Source: Coriobacteriaceae bacterium (lineage in GTDB: Bacteria > Actinomycetota > Coriobacteriia > Coriobacteriales > Coriobacteriaceae). From it: a stretch of 64,000 nt of DNA. The DNA lies in NCBI GenBank assembly GCA_025757745.1, contig CP107217.1, positions 2,259,158-2,323,157 on the forward strand, in the 5' to 3' direction. A program made the position numbers and the translations under genes. Shown here piece after piece: positions 17,192 through 25,709 of the stretch (position 1 is the first letter of the stretch; each line of letters begins with the position of its first letter). The notes below the pieces were generated by a model. The model was not told the DNA's origin, searched no databases, and saw nothing but the letters and a program-made list of their open reading frames with translations.

Positions 17192-17743
17192 CTACTCTCC
17201 CAGCACGGCCTTCTTGGCGGCTGCAGCCATGTTGTCCAGGTCTTCCTTGGTGGGATGGTCCTTCGCGGCAACCCAGTTGTCGAGCAGCATCTTAAATCGG
17301 GCGTTTTCGGGATCTTGCTCGAGCATGGTCTCGTAGCGCTGCTTTACGGCAGGGCCCATCTTGCCCTGGCACATCGCCCAGCCCGCAAGCTCGGCATCCC
17401 CAGCCAAATTGGAAGTTACGCGATCAATAATCTGCTGGTAATAGCTCTGGTCGGCGCCAAAGCCGCAGGTGCCAAACAGGAAGACGCGCTTGCCGTGCAA
17501 GGCGGAAAGCAACGCCGCGACCGAAGGCGTGCACGCGCCCTTGTCGCACCAAAAACCGACGAGCACCGTGTCGGCCGCGCAGGCGCCCTGCGCCTCGAGC
17601 GCAACCTGATCTGCATCCGCATCGTCGCTCAACGCCGCGGCATGGACAAACTCAACACCCGCAGCCTGCAGAGCGCGCTTGATCGCGCCCGATACCATCC
17701 TGGTATTACCGCTCTTGCTGTTAACCACCAAAGAGCACGTCAT
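17192..17743 (-). CDS. flavodoxin-fold protein (Flavodoxin_3-like)
   Basis: 183 residues from ATG 17743 (GAGG 10 bases upstream; a GTG two codons earlier is too close to the site). The FMN phosphate loop NSKSGNTRMV is at residues 8-17. The later motifs VGFWCDKGACTPSV, KRVFLFGTCGFG and CQGKMG match the Flavodoxin_3 group, which also includes the BilS electron-transfer partner of bilirubin reductase. No reductase partner is adjacent. It would carry electrons to an unidentified acceptor. A clean terminator follows. Confidence 0.8.
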   Translation of the reverse strand: MTCSLVVNSKSGNTRMVSGAIKRALQAAGVEFVHAAALSDDADADQVALEAQGACAADTVLVGFWCDKGACTPSVAALLSALHGKRVFLFGTCGFGADQSYYQQIIDRVTSNLAGDAELAGWAMCQGKMGPAVKQRYETMLEQDPENARFKMLLDNWVAAKDHPTKEDLDNMAAAAKKAVLGE

Positions 17744-17870
17744 AGTCACGTTGCCTCGTTTCCCCCAAAACTAAAGCCACTAATGCAATTTATTAGATGA
17801 ATATCTTAGTACTTACGTGACAGATGTAAACCACCGTCTGTCGATTGATTCATTTGCCCCACGGCCGTGC

Positions 17871-19730
17871 TCACTGGGCAAACTGGCTGCGGTAGAGTTC
17901 GGCGTAGAAGCCGCCTGCCGCTATCAGCTCATCGTGCATGCCGCGCTCGACAATCTCGCCGTCGCGCATCACCAGAATGCAGTCGGCGTTGCGGATAGTG
18001 CTCAGGCGGTGCGCCACGACAAAGCTTGTGCGACCTGCCATGAGCTCATCGAATGCCGCCTGCACCTGTAGCTCGGTGCGGGTATCGATGCTCGAGGTCG
18101 CCTCGTCCAGCAGCAAGATAGCCGGGTCGGTGAGCATGACGCGCGCGATGCACAGCAGCTGCTTTTGGCCCTGGCTAAACGTTCCGCCGTCCTCGCCGAT
18201 CACCGTATCGTAGCCGCCTGGCAGCTGCACGATAAACTTATGCGCGTGCGCGCGCTTGGCTGCCTCGATAACCTGCTCGCGCGTGGCATCCGGGCAACCG
18301 TACGCGATGTTGTCCGCCACCGTGCCCTCGAACAGCCAAGTGTCCTGCAGCACCATGCCAAAGGCACGGCGCAGACTCGAGCGCGTGTAGTCGCGCGACG
18401 AGCGACCGTCCACCAGGATACGCCCGGCGTCGATATCGTAGAAGCGCAGCAGCAGGTTGATGAGCGTCGTCTTGCCGCAGCCCGTGGGACCGACCAGGGC
18501 AAAGCGCATGCCGGGCTTGGCCTCGATGCAGATATCCTGCAGCAGCTTGCGGTCGTGAACGTAGCTAAAGTCCACATGCTCAAAGGTGACCTCGCCCTGC
18601 GGGGCGACAAGCTCCACGGCATCCGCCGCATCGGGCTCCTGCTCGCGAGCGTCGAGCAGCGCAAACATGCGACGCGCCGAGGCATACGCCGTCTGGATCT
18701 GCGTAATGACATTGGTGACCTCGTTGAACGGCTTGGTGTACTGGTTGGCATAGGACAGGAAAATCTGCACGCCGCCCACCGTAAGCGCCGCCGGCACGCC
18801 CGTGATCACGCCCACGCAGCCGATCACAGCGACCACGGCATAGATGATGTTATTGATAAAGCGCGTGCCGGGGTTGGAGAGCGAACCCATAAACTGCGCG
18901 CGCTCACCCGCGGTGTAGAGCTCAGCATTGAGGGCATCGAAGCGCTGCTGAGCGTGCGCGCCGTAGGCGAAGGCGTCCACGAGCTTTTGCTCACCCACAT
19001 ACTCCTCGATATGGCCACCGAGCTGGCCCTGAATGCGCTGCTGTGCCGTGAAGCTCTTGTTGGAGAGCTTGGCAATGGCGCCGGCGGCAAAGATGGAAAG
19101 CGGCGTGACGAGCACCACCACGAGCGTCATGGTCAGGTTAATGGAGAGCATAAACGCAAGCGTGCCCACGATGGTGATAACGCCGGTGAAGAGCTGCGTG
19201 AAGCCCTGCAGCAGACCGTCGCCCACCTGATCGACGTCGTTGACCACGCGGCTCATAAGGTCGCCGTGGGCGTGGCTGTCGATAAAGCTGAGCGGCATGC
19301 GGCTGAGCTTGTCGCTCGCCTCCACCCGCATGTCGCGCACCGTCTCGTAGGACAGGCGGTTGACGCAATAGCCCTGCAACCACTGGAAGGCCGCGGCTCC
19401 CACCACAACGAACGCGAGTTTGGTGACGAGCGGCAGCAGTGCATCGAAATCCACCTGGCTCGCGGCAACAATCAGGTCGATGCCCTCGCCAATGAGAATA
19501 GGTGTGTAGAGCTGCAAGATAACGGAGATGGCGGCACTCGCAAACGACGCCGCAAACGAGACGCGGTGCGGGCGAACATAACCCATCAGGCGGCGGGTCA
19601 CCGCGCCCACGGGATAGCGCTCAGGGTCGCCGGGCTGGCGTGGGCCGTCACCCAGGTCGTTGAGCTTATCGTTGCCGGACACATTGGCCGTCATCGTGGC
19701 GACCGAACCGGAAGAAGTGTACGGATTCAT
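17871..19730 (-). CDS. ABC exporter subunit, canonical half of heterodimer 1
   Basis: 619 residues, a type IV ABC exporter half-transporter. Six membrane segments span about 50-330 (ABC_membrane). The nucleotide-binding domain is at 378-615: Walker A GPTGCGKT (414-421), Q-loop LQDTW, signature FSQGQ (518-522), Walker B ILLLDE with catalytic Glu543, and H-loop His574 in VAHRLST. All catalytic residues are intact. ATG immediately follows the partner's TAA, with GGAGG 8 bases upstream. It would pair with the degenerate subunit encoded just before it. The substrate is unknown (drug, peptide or lipid). Confidence 0.92.
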   Translation of the reverse strand: MNPYTSSGSVATMTANVSGNDKLNDLGDGPRQPGDPERYPVGAVTRRLMGYVRPHRVSFAASFASAAISVILQLYTPILIGEGIDLIVAASQVDFDALLPLVTKLAFVVVGAAAFQWLQGYCVNRLSYETVRDMRVEASDKLSRMPLSFIDSHAHGDLMSRVVNDVDQVGDGLLQGFTQLFTGVITIVGTLAFMLSINLTMTLVVVLVTPLSIFAAGAIAKLSNKSFTAQQRIQGQLGGHIEEYVGEQKLVDAFAYGAHAQQRFDALNAELYTAGERAQFMGSLSNPGTRFINNIIYAVVAVIGCVGVITGVPAALTVGGVQIFLSYANQYTKPFNEVTNVITQIQTAYASARRMFALLDAREQEPDAADAVELVAPQGEVTFEHVDFSYVHDRKLLQDICIEAKPGMRFALVGPTGCGKTTLINLLLRFYDIDAGRILVDGRSSRDYTRSSLRRAFGMVLQDTWLFEGTVADNIAYGCPDATREQVIEAAKRAHAHKFIVQLPGGYDTVIGEDGGTFSQGQKQLLCIARVMLTDPAILLLDEATSSIDTRTELQVQAAFDELMAGRTSFVVAHRLSTIRNADCILVMRDGEIVERGMHDELIAAGGFYAELYRSQFAQ

Positions 19731-21587
19731 TTAGCAGCCCTCCTTTGCGCGGGCGGATGCGGAGGCGATTGAGGCGGACGCGGGCGTCGTACTCCCCTGC
19801 CGGCCCTCGAGCTCCTCGCGGCGCAGCTGCGACTGGCAGATCTCGCGATAGAGCTGACAAGTCGCGTACAGCCCATCGTGTGTGCCCAGGCCCGCGACCG
19901 ATCCGTGGTCGAGTACGCAGATTATGTCGGCATCGCGAACGGTCGAGACGCGTTGGCTCACGATGACCGTGGTCAGCGGCAGCCCGCCCTCGGCGGCACC
20001 GCGCACGCTTCGTTCGCGAATGGCATGGCGAAGCGCCGCGTCGGTCTTAAAGTCGAGCGCCGAGGCAGAATCGTCCATAATCAGAACCTGCGGCGAACCC
20101 ACCAAGGCACGCGCGATAGTCAACCGCTGGCGCTGGCCACCGCTAAAGTTCTTTCCGCCCGCCTCGACCGGGGCATCTAAGCCCTGGGGCTTGTTGTGTA
20201 CGAACTCGCTTGCCTGCGCCATATCGAGCGCCGCCCAGAGCTCGTCGTCGGTCGCGGCTTCATCGCGCCAGTTCAGGTTGCTGCGAATAGTGCCGCTCAC
20301 CAGCGACGCACGCTGCGGAACGGTCGCGACCGCATGGCGCAGTTGGTCGAGTGGCCAAGCGCGCACGTCGGCGCCCATCACGCACACGCTGCCGGTGCTC
20401 GCGTCGTACAGGCGCGGGATAAGCGAGACGAGTGTGGACTTACCACTGCCCGTACCGCCAATAATGCCGAGCGTCTTGCCCAGCGGGAGCTCCAGGGTCA
20501 CATCGTTGACGGCATTTGCCGCGCCCGCGCCAAACGAAAAACTCGCATGGCCAAAGCTCACCGCGGAGACTGGAGCAGCACCACCCGCCAGTTCGCCCGG
20601 CTCGGGCAGCGCGACCAGCTCGTTGCCCCCGTCCGTGATGCTCGGTTCACAATTGAGCACCTCGTTGATACGCGACGCGCTGGCGCTCGCCTTGGTAAAG
20701 ACCACGACCAGGTTGGCAACGTACACGATGGAGGTAAGGGTCTGCGTCATGTAGTTCACAAACGCCATGACCTGGCCCTGCGTGAGCTCGCCCACGTTGA
20801 CCTGGATGCCGCCCACCCACAGGATGGCGCACACGCCTAGGTTCATCACCAAAAACGTGACGGGGTTGAGAATCGACGAGAGCTTGCCCACCGCGATGGC
20901 AGTATTGGCCTGGTCGTCGGCGGCCTGGGCAAAGCGCTCGCGCTCGTGATCTTCGCGCACAAACGCGCGGACCACGCGGGCGCCCGAAAGCCCCTCGCGG
21001 CAAATGAGCGCAATGCGGTCGAGCTTTGCCTGCAGCTGCTTGTAGTACGGGATACAGCGCGCCATGACAAACCAAAACACCAAGCCAATGGCGGGCGTGC
21101 AAATCAAAAAGATCATGCCGAGCTTAAGGTCGATGGCAAGGGCCGCGCACATAGAGCCCACCGCCAAGAAGGGCCAGCGGATGAGCATGCGCACGCCCAG
21201 CGCCACGGCAAGCTGCACCTGGTTGACGTCGTTGGTGATGCGGGTGATAAGCGAGGGCGTGCCAAAGCGGTCGAGCTCGGCATAGCTCAGCTTATTGATG
21301 TGCTCGTAGAGCGCGCCGCGAATGTCGGTGCCCATGCCCTGCGAGGTGAGCGCCGCCATCTTTTGGCAGACGAGCGTAAACGAAATGCCGATCACAGCCA
21401 TGGCGCCAAGCAGCATACCGTAGTGGACGACGGCGTTGACATCGTGTACGCCAATACCCTTATCGATCATCTGGGCAATCACGAGCGGCGTAAGCAGGTC
21501 AAAGATCACTTCGATCAGCTTGCACGCAGGGCCAATCACCATATAGCGGCGAAACTTGCCACCAAAACGCCTGAGCAGCTCAATCAT
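19731..21587 (-). CDS. ABC exporter subunit, degenerate half of heterodimer 1
   Basis: 618 residues from ATG 21587 (AGGGAG 9 bases upstream; the TTG 11 codons earlier has no site). Six membrane segments, then a nucleotide-binding domain with Walker A GGTGSGKS and signature FSGGQRQ. After Walker B it has MDDSASALD (Asp instead of the catalytic Glu) and IVSQRVST (Gln instead of the switch His). This is the usual signature of the inactive ATP site in heterodimeric exporters such as TM287/288. The stop abuts the canonical partner's ATG. No regulator is adjacent. Confidence 0.92.
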   Translation of the reverse strand: MIELLRRFGGKFRRYMVIGPACKLIEVIFDLLTPLVIAQMIDKGIGVHDVNAVVHYGMLLGAMAVIGISFTLVCQKMAALTSQGMGTDIRGALYEHINKLSYAELDRFGTPSLITRITNDVNQVQLAVALGVRMLIRWPFLAVGSMCAALAIDLKLGMIFLICTPAIGLVFWFVMARCIPYYKQLQAKLDRIALICREGLSGARVVRAFVREDHERERFAQAADDQANTAIAVGKLSSILNPVTFLVMNLGVCAILWVGGIQVNVGELTQGQVMAFVNYMTQTLTSIVYVANLVVVFTKASASASRINEVLNCEPSITDGGNELVALPEPGELAGGAAPVSAVSFGHASFSFGAGAANAVNDVTLELPLGKTLGIIGGTGSGKSTLVSLIPRLYDASTGSVCVMGADVRAWPLDQLRHAVATVPQRASLVSGTIRSNLNWRDEAATDDELWAALDMAQASEFVHNKPQGLDAPVEAGGKNFSGGQRQRLTIARALVGSPQVLIMDDSASALDFKTDAALRHAIRERSVRGAAEGGLPLTTVIVSQRVSTVRDADIICVLDHGSVAGLGTHDGLYATCQLYREICQSQLRREELEGRQGSTTPASASIASASARAKEGC

Positions 21588-21798
21588 GTATAGGCGCTCC
21601 CTATCATCATCTCTCTTCAATCTGATTCATGATAGTACGGAGAGCCCTGGAGATGCGTAAGCAACTCGTTACAGATGTAAGGGCGACGTTCGCTAGCGCC
21701 CAAGGCATGTAGCAGCCGATGTTTTGGCAACGCCAGCGAGCGGCATAACGCCAGGGATTCAATTATCAGATAAATGTGACCCTTCAGGCGGTTTTGGT

Positions 21799-21905
21799 CG
21801 GCTACCCGCGAGTGCCGGCAGGGCGCTTGGTAGTCGCGCGATCCCGCAGGCGAAGCCGAGGACCAGCGAGACACCAAGCGCCCTGCCGGCACTCGCGGGT
21901 AGCCG
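21799..21905. repeat. long palindrome B4 (33-bp perfect arms)
   Basis: Arms 21799-21831 and 21873-21905 are perfect 33-bp inverted repeats (cggctacccgcgagtgccgg... and complement). The 41-base centre is itself weakly self-complementary. It has the same architecture as B1-B3, but the core does not match theirs. It lies just downstream of the SRP RNA on the minus strand and could terminate or protect its 3' end. Confidence 0.85.
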
Positions 21906-21930
21906 CGGCACCAAAAAGCGCCTGCGCACT

Positions 21931-22021
21931 CGATGGATTCGGATGCCCGACAGAGGCTCCTTATGGCTGCTTCCTTCCGGACCTGACCAGATTCGGAACA
22001 TGTCGTCATCCGAACCCATCG
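21931..22021 (-). ncRNA. ffs: signal recognition particle RNA, small bacterial type
   Basis: On the minus strand the invariant apical domain GGTCAGGTCCGGAAGGAAGC is present. The ends pair (cgatgggttcggatg with catccgaatccatcg), giving an about 91-nt hairpin like the 4.5S class. It binds Ffh for cotranslational targeting, which the many secreted proteins here depend on. The ends are estimated from the terminal stem. Confidence 0.95.
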
Positions 22022-22042
22022 AACGCGCTAGGCGCTCGGTAT

Positions 22043-22071
22043 ATCTTACCCGCTCTCGCTCGCCACGGCAA
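22043..22071 (-). promoter_or_regulatory. promoter of the SRP RNA
   Basis: On the minus strand, TTGCCG (22066-22071), a 17-base spacer, then TAAGAT (22043-22048). Transcription would start near 22036, about 15 bases before the mature RNA. Confidence 0.75.
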
Positions 22072-22142
22072 GATAGCTAGTTTGGGACAGGGCTTTTTTG
22101 ACTACTTTTTGGCTATCCAAGCTAAACCGAACGATCATTTTA

Positions 22143-23918
22143 CTAGAGTCGGCCGAGGTCGTAGGATCGGGCGGCGGATTCACCGGCGCAGATGAGGTTG
22201 GTTATGGCTTCCTGGGAATCGAGCGCCAGCTCAAGGCCCATGGGTCTGCGACAGACTGGCAAAACCAGGTCGATGCCCTGCCCATACACCGCATCCAGGT
22301 TGTCAGCACGACCGCCCACGACAGCGGCTACCGACTTGCCATATCGCTTGGCGCGACGCGCCACGCCCACCGGTGCCTTACCGGCGGCGGATTGCTCGTC
22401 CATATTGCCCTCGCCTGTAATGACCAGGTCGACATCACGCACGCGCTCATCAAACCCCACGAGATCGAGCACCGTCTCAACGCCCGAACGCAACTCCGCC
22501 CCGAGCGCCAGCAGCGCGGCACCCAGGCCGCCAGCAGCACCGGCACCGGGCACGCCGAGCACCGAGCCAAATGTCCGTGCACCCTCGGGCACGCGCAACA
22601 ACCCCTGAGCCCGCGCCCCGGTAATCGCTGCATCGAGCAGGCGGCCGTAGCCGACCATCCAGCTGTCGTACCTGCTCAGCACCTCGGCATCACCCGTCGG
22701 CAGACCCTTCTGCCCGCCAAACACCGCCAGTGCGCCTCGACGCCCCACGAGCGGATTCTCGACATCGGAAAGCACGATGATACGCGCGCCATTCAGCGCC
22801 CGAAGCGCCGGTGCCAAATCGATACTCGTCACGTGTTCAAGGCCCGCGAGACCGGGGGCGATATTGCAGCCACACTCATCGACAAGGTGGGCGCCCAGCG
22901 CCTGCAGCATGCCGGCGCCACCGTCGTTGGTGGCACTGCCGCCCAGACCAATATAGATAGTCTTTGCACCCGCGCGAAGCGCACGAAGCATCAGTTCGCC
23001 CACGCCATAGGTTGTGGCCGCCAACGCCGCCGACTCCGTGCAAGGTGAATACCCAATACCCGCCGCCTCGGCCATCTCGATGACCGCGGACTCGTGCTCG
23101 CCGTCCACCAGCATCCGGGCAGACACGCGGTCGCCCAAGGGACCTGCAACCTCGCAGGTTGAAAGCTCGCCACCGCGTGCGGCGATGGCGTCGAGCGTTC
23201 CCTCGCCACCATCTGCCAGCGGCAAAGCGCCCAGCTCGGCATCGGGCCACACACGGCGCACGCCTTCGGCAACGGCCTCCTCCGCCTGCGCACTCGACAC
23301 GCTGCCCTTGAAGGAGTCGATCGCCAGCAGCACACGGCGGGGCCGCCGCTGCACGGGGCCAAAGTCGACCGTCTCGTCGGTGAGATCTCCAACACCCGCG
23401 AGCGCCTCGGCGTGAGACGCATGCGCCTCAAGGTTCAAACCGCAACCGACGCCGTCGACACCGCGCAGGCCAGCAAAATAGCTGCTCAGCACTTCACGGC
23501 ACTCGCCTGCCAGCACGCCGGCGGTCACATTAAACCGATGGTTCAGGCGCGAATCGGCATTGAGGTCGTACAGCGAACCCAGCGCGCCCGCCTTGGCATC
23601 GGTCGCGCCATACGCGCAACGCCCCACGCGCGCGTTAACCATAAGCCCCGCGCACATACAGCAGGGCTCGAGCGTCACGTAGACCGTGCAATCGGAAAGG
23701 CGCCAGCGTCCAAGCGTCTGAGCGGCGGCACACAGGGCCAAAAATTCGGCATGCGCCGAAGGATCCTGGTCGAGCTCGCGGCGATTATGCGCCCTCGCGA
23801 CAATCTCGCCCGCGCGCACTACCACGGCACCAATCGGTACCTCGCCCACCGCAGCGGCGGCGCGCGCCTCCGCCAGCGCCTCGCGCATGAACTTCTCGTC
23901 GATTTCGGTGATCGTCAT
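22143..23918 (-). CDS. tadA/glxK: fusion of tRNA adenosine deaminase TadA and glycerate kinase
   Basis: 591 residues in one uninterrupted frame from ATG 23918 (AAGG 7 bases upstream). Residues 1-152 are a complete TadA: zinc ligands His56 (HAE, with catalytic Glu58) and Cys86/Cys89 in PCCMC, plus RWRLSDCTVYVTLEP. TadA makes inosine 34 in tRNA-Arg(ACG). Residues 153-193 are a linker. Residues 194-591 are a full-length glycerate kinase of the GlxK/GarK family: LLAIDSFKGSVSS, LPLADGGEGTLDA, IGLGGSATNDGGAGM, VLSDVENPLVG and ITGEGNMDEQS. The kinase phosphorylates glycerate. No function linking the two is known to me, and the fusion may simply keep two housekeeping enzymes together. Divergent from tRNA-Ser with 51 bp between. 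Confidence 0.92.
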   Translation of the reverse strand: MTITEIDEKFMREALAEARAAAAVGEVPIGAVVVRAGEIVARAHNRRELDQDPSAHAEFLALCAAAQTLGRWRLSDCTVYVTLEPCCMCAGLMVNARVGRCAYGATDAKAGALGSLYDLNADSRLNHRFNVTAGVLAGECREVLSSYFAGLRGVDGVGCGLNLEAHASHAEALAGVGDLTDETVDFGPVQRRPRRVLLAIDSFKGSVSSAQAEEAVAEGVRRVWPDAELGALPLADGGEGTLDAIAARGGELSTCEVAGPLGDRVSARMLVDGEHESAVIEMAEAAGIGYSPCTESAALAATTYGVGELMLRALRAGAKTIYIGLGGSATNDGGAGMLQALGAHLVDECGCNIAPGLAGLEHVTSIDLAPALRALNGARIIVLSDVENPLVGRRGALAVFGGQKGLPTGDAEVLSRYDSWMVGYGRLLDAAITGARAQGLLRVPEGARTFGSVLGVPGAGAAGGLGAALLALGAELRSGVETVLDLVGFDERVRDVDLVITGEGNMDEQSAAGKAPVGVARRAKRYGKSVAAVVGGRADNLDAVYGQGIDLVLPVCRRPMGLELALDSQEAITNLICAGESAARSYDLGRL

Positions 23919-23933
23919 CGTTCGCCTTCCCTG

Positions 23934-23960
23934 TTGCAAATTCAAAACGATGCTATCATT
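23934..23960 (+). promoter_or_regulatory. probable tRNA-Ser promoter
   Basis: An extended -10, TGCTATCAT, ends about 12 bases before the tRNA, and TTGCAA lies upstream with a short (about 14-base) spacer. It overlaps the 5' leader of the divergent tadA fusion gene. Confidence 0.5.
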
Positions 23961-23969
23961 ACGACTCAC

Positions 23970-24059
23970 GGAGAGATGGCAGAGCGGTTGAATGCGGCGG
24001 TCTTGAAAACCGTTGAGCGCGAGAGCGTTCCGGGGGTTCGAATCCCCCTCTCTCCGCCA
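23970..24059 (+). tRNA. tRNA-Ser (anticodon TGA)
   Basis: 90 nt. Acceptor arms GGAGAGA/TCTCTCC, an encoded CCA end, anticodon loop CTTGAAA (anticodon TGA), the long variable arm expected for serine (gagcgcgagagcgttc) and T-loop GTTCGAATC. Confidence 0.97.
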
Positions 24060-24061
24060 CC

Positions 24062-24646
24062 TTAGTGATTCACCGGCGTCATGGTGCGCTCAAACAGCGC
24101 ATCGACCACGTCGGCTATCTCGGGTCGACGCTCAAGATCGTGACCCGACTCCCACCAATTTGTGAACAGTCGAATAATGCCACCGGCGATAAACTCCGAT
24201 GTCGTCTCGAGCGAAACGGGCGCCAGGGCATCTTCGGCAAGCGAGCTCATCACACGCTCGCGGATGGAACGCGCAATGCGGTCGCAAATCATGCCGGTCA
24301 GCATGCCCGACATGCTGCTGGCCAAAAGGTTATCCATGAGCTGCTCATGCGCCAGAATCATATTCATGGCATCGTCAAAGACCTCATGGCGAAGCGCCCG
24401 TACGTCATCAAGCGGCTCCGCGTCCGCTGCATCGGTCCGGTTTTGCGGCAAGCCCGTCATAAGCTCATCGATATAGAAGGCAAAGTAATCGTTTTTATCG
24501 CGAAAATGCTTATAGAACGTCGTGCGGCGAATCAGGGCCCGGTCGCAAAGCATGGCAACCGTCAAATCCTCAAACCGATGCTCTTCCAAGAGCTCGGTAA
24601 AAGCATCGAACAGGGCACGATAGGTTTTCTTGATGCGAAGGTCCAT
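24062..24646 (-). CDS. TetR-family transcriptional regulator
   Basis: 194 residues from MDLRIKK (ATG 24646; an ATG four codons earlier is also possible, and neither has a strong ribosome site). An N-terminal TetR helix-turn-helix (FEDLTVAMLCDRALIRRTTFYKHFRDKNDYFAFYID) spans about residues 25-58. The C-terminal helical ligand domain is of the type often seen with small, unknown effectors. It ends 2 bp from the 3' end of tRNA-Ser on the opposite strand and is divergent from lemA. The target is unknown. Confidence 0.88.
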   Translation of the reverse strand: MDLRIKKTYRALFDAFTELLEEHRFEDLTVAMLCDRALIRRTTFYKHFRDKNDYFAFYIDELMTGLPQNRTDAADAEPLDDVRALRHEVFDDAMNMILAHEQLMDNLLASSMSGMLTGMICDRIARSIRERVMSSLAEDALAPVSLETTSEFIAGGIIRLFTNWWESGHDLERRPEIADVVDALFERTMTPVNH

Positions 24647-24766
24647 CCATATCGCCATCCTCAAGGTGTAGACAGCATTCCTTAATTTGTCGCATATCTT
24701 ACACCTGTACCACCCGTTCCATATTGGCGGCCCCTCCTTGGCGGAAACATAACGCTTACCGGAAAG

Positions 24767-24796
24767 TTCGGTATCGCCAAAGGTTGCGGGTATACT
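24767..24796 (+). promoter_or_regulatory. candidate lemA promoter
   Basis: TATACT at 24791-24796 preceded by GGG; weak -35 TTCGGT at 24767-24772 with an 18-base spacer. About 60 bases before the lemA start. Confidence 0.45.
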
Positions 24797-24857
24797 AGTA
24801 GCGTTACACCAACGGCAGCCGGCGCAAAACGCCGCTGCCATTCGAAACGGAGACATC

Positions 24858-25409
24858 ATGCTTCCCGTCATCATCGGTATCGTTGTTGTCGTTGTGATCG
24901 CCAGCGCCATCGCCGGCATCTACAACAACATGGTCACCAAGCGCAATCGCATCGATAATGCCTGGCAGAACATCGACACGCAGCTGCAGCGCCGCAACGA
25001 CCTGATCCCTAACCTGGTCGAGACCGTCAAGGGCTACGCCAAGCACGAGCAGGACACGCTCGCCGCCGTAGTCAACGCGCGCAACGCCGCCGTGAGCGCC
25101 ACCACCCCCGAGGCCAAGATGGAAGCGGACAACGTGCTGACCGGTGCGCTGCGCCAGCTCTTTGCCGTCGCCGAGGCCTACCCCGACCTTAAGGCAAATA
25201 CCAACTTTACGCAGCTCCAGTCCACGCTCGAGGACACCGAGAACAAGGTGAGCTACGCGCGCCAGAGCTACAACGATTGCGTGCTCAGCTACAACAACGC
25301 CATCCAGACGTTCCCGGCTGTTATCTTTGCCGGCATCTTCCAGTTTAAGGAGCGCCAGGGCTTCGAGGCAGCTGAAGCCACCCGCCAGGCACCGACCGTC
25401 AAGTTCTAA
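24858..25409 (+). CDS. lemA: LemA family membrane protein
   Basis: 183 residues. A single N-terminal membrane anchor (VIIGIVVVVVIASAIAGIY) is followed by the LemA signature NRIDNAWQNIDTQLQRRNDLIPNLVETVKGY and ERQGFEA near the end. LemA proteins are helical membrane-anchored proteins of unclear function, often beside TPM or M48 protease genes, but here the gene stands alone. GGAG lies 5 bases before ATG, and a terminator follows 40 bp after the stop. Confidence 0.95.
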   Translation: MLPVIIGIVVVVVIASAIAGIYNNMVTKRNRIDNAWQNIDTQLQRRNDLIPNLVETVKGYAKHEQDTLAAVVNARNAAVSATTPEAKMEADNVLTGALRQLFAVAEAYPDLKANTNFTQLQSTLEDTENKVSYARQSYNDCVLSYNNAIQTFPAVIFAGIFQFKERQGFEAAEATRQAPTVKF

Positions 25410-25449
25410 CAATCACGGCCGAGTCTTAAGCCAGTTCATCAGCCCTTTG

Positions 25450-25481
25450 GGGCCCAAGGCACAAACCTTGGGCCCTTTTCT
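25450..25481 (+). terminator. terminator of lemA
   Basis: Stem gggcccaagg/ccttgggccc (25450-25459, 25466-25475) followed by TTTTCTT. Confidence 0.88.
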
Positions 25482-25540
25482 TATCCACGCACAACGCGCG
25501 GCCAAAAGGCCGCGCACCATCTTCCCTACAGCCCAGTAAC

Positions 25541-25668
25541 CTCCTGGCAAGGAATGCAGAGCACTCGACCGAGGCGGACCGGCCTATCTCCCGGCGCATT
25601 CCACAGGACGAAAGAACCTCCGCCGCACGTAGTGCGCAGCGGGGGTTCTTTCATGTCCGAGGACGCAC
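25541..25668. repeat. paired hairpins between lemA and ilvE
   Basis: Two adjacent stem-loops. The first uses ggaatgc/gcattcc arms (about 25551-25602). The second is longer: gaaagaacctccgc with gcgggggttctttc, plus an inner cgcac/gtgcg (25606-25657). On the minus strand the second could end the ilvE transcript (TTCTTTCG follows). It is otherwise unexplained. No gene is seen in 25410-25709. Confidence 0.5.
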
Positions 25669-25709
25669 CGGAAAGGAAGGTTGCCCTCGGGCCGGACAGC
25701 TAAGACTGC

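Larger units (their letters stand above)
21621..22142. other. 522-bp intergenic region with SRP RNA and long palindrome
   Basis: Holds the SRP RNA gene and its promoter, palindrome B4, and about 170 bp next to the exporter in which nothing is recognised. No protein gene is supportable. Confidence 0.75.

Noticed and set aside
23919..23969. 17-codon N-terminal extension of the TadA fusion
   Set aside because: It would start inside the tRNA-Ser promoter region and lacks a ribosome site; ATG 23918 has one and matches usual TadA starts.
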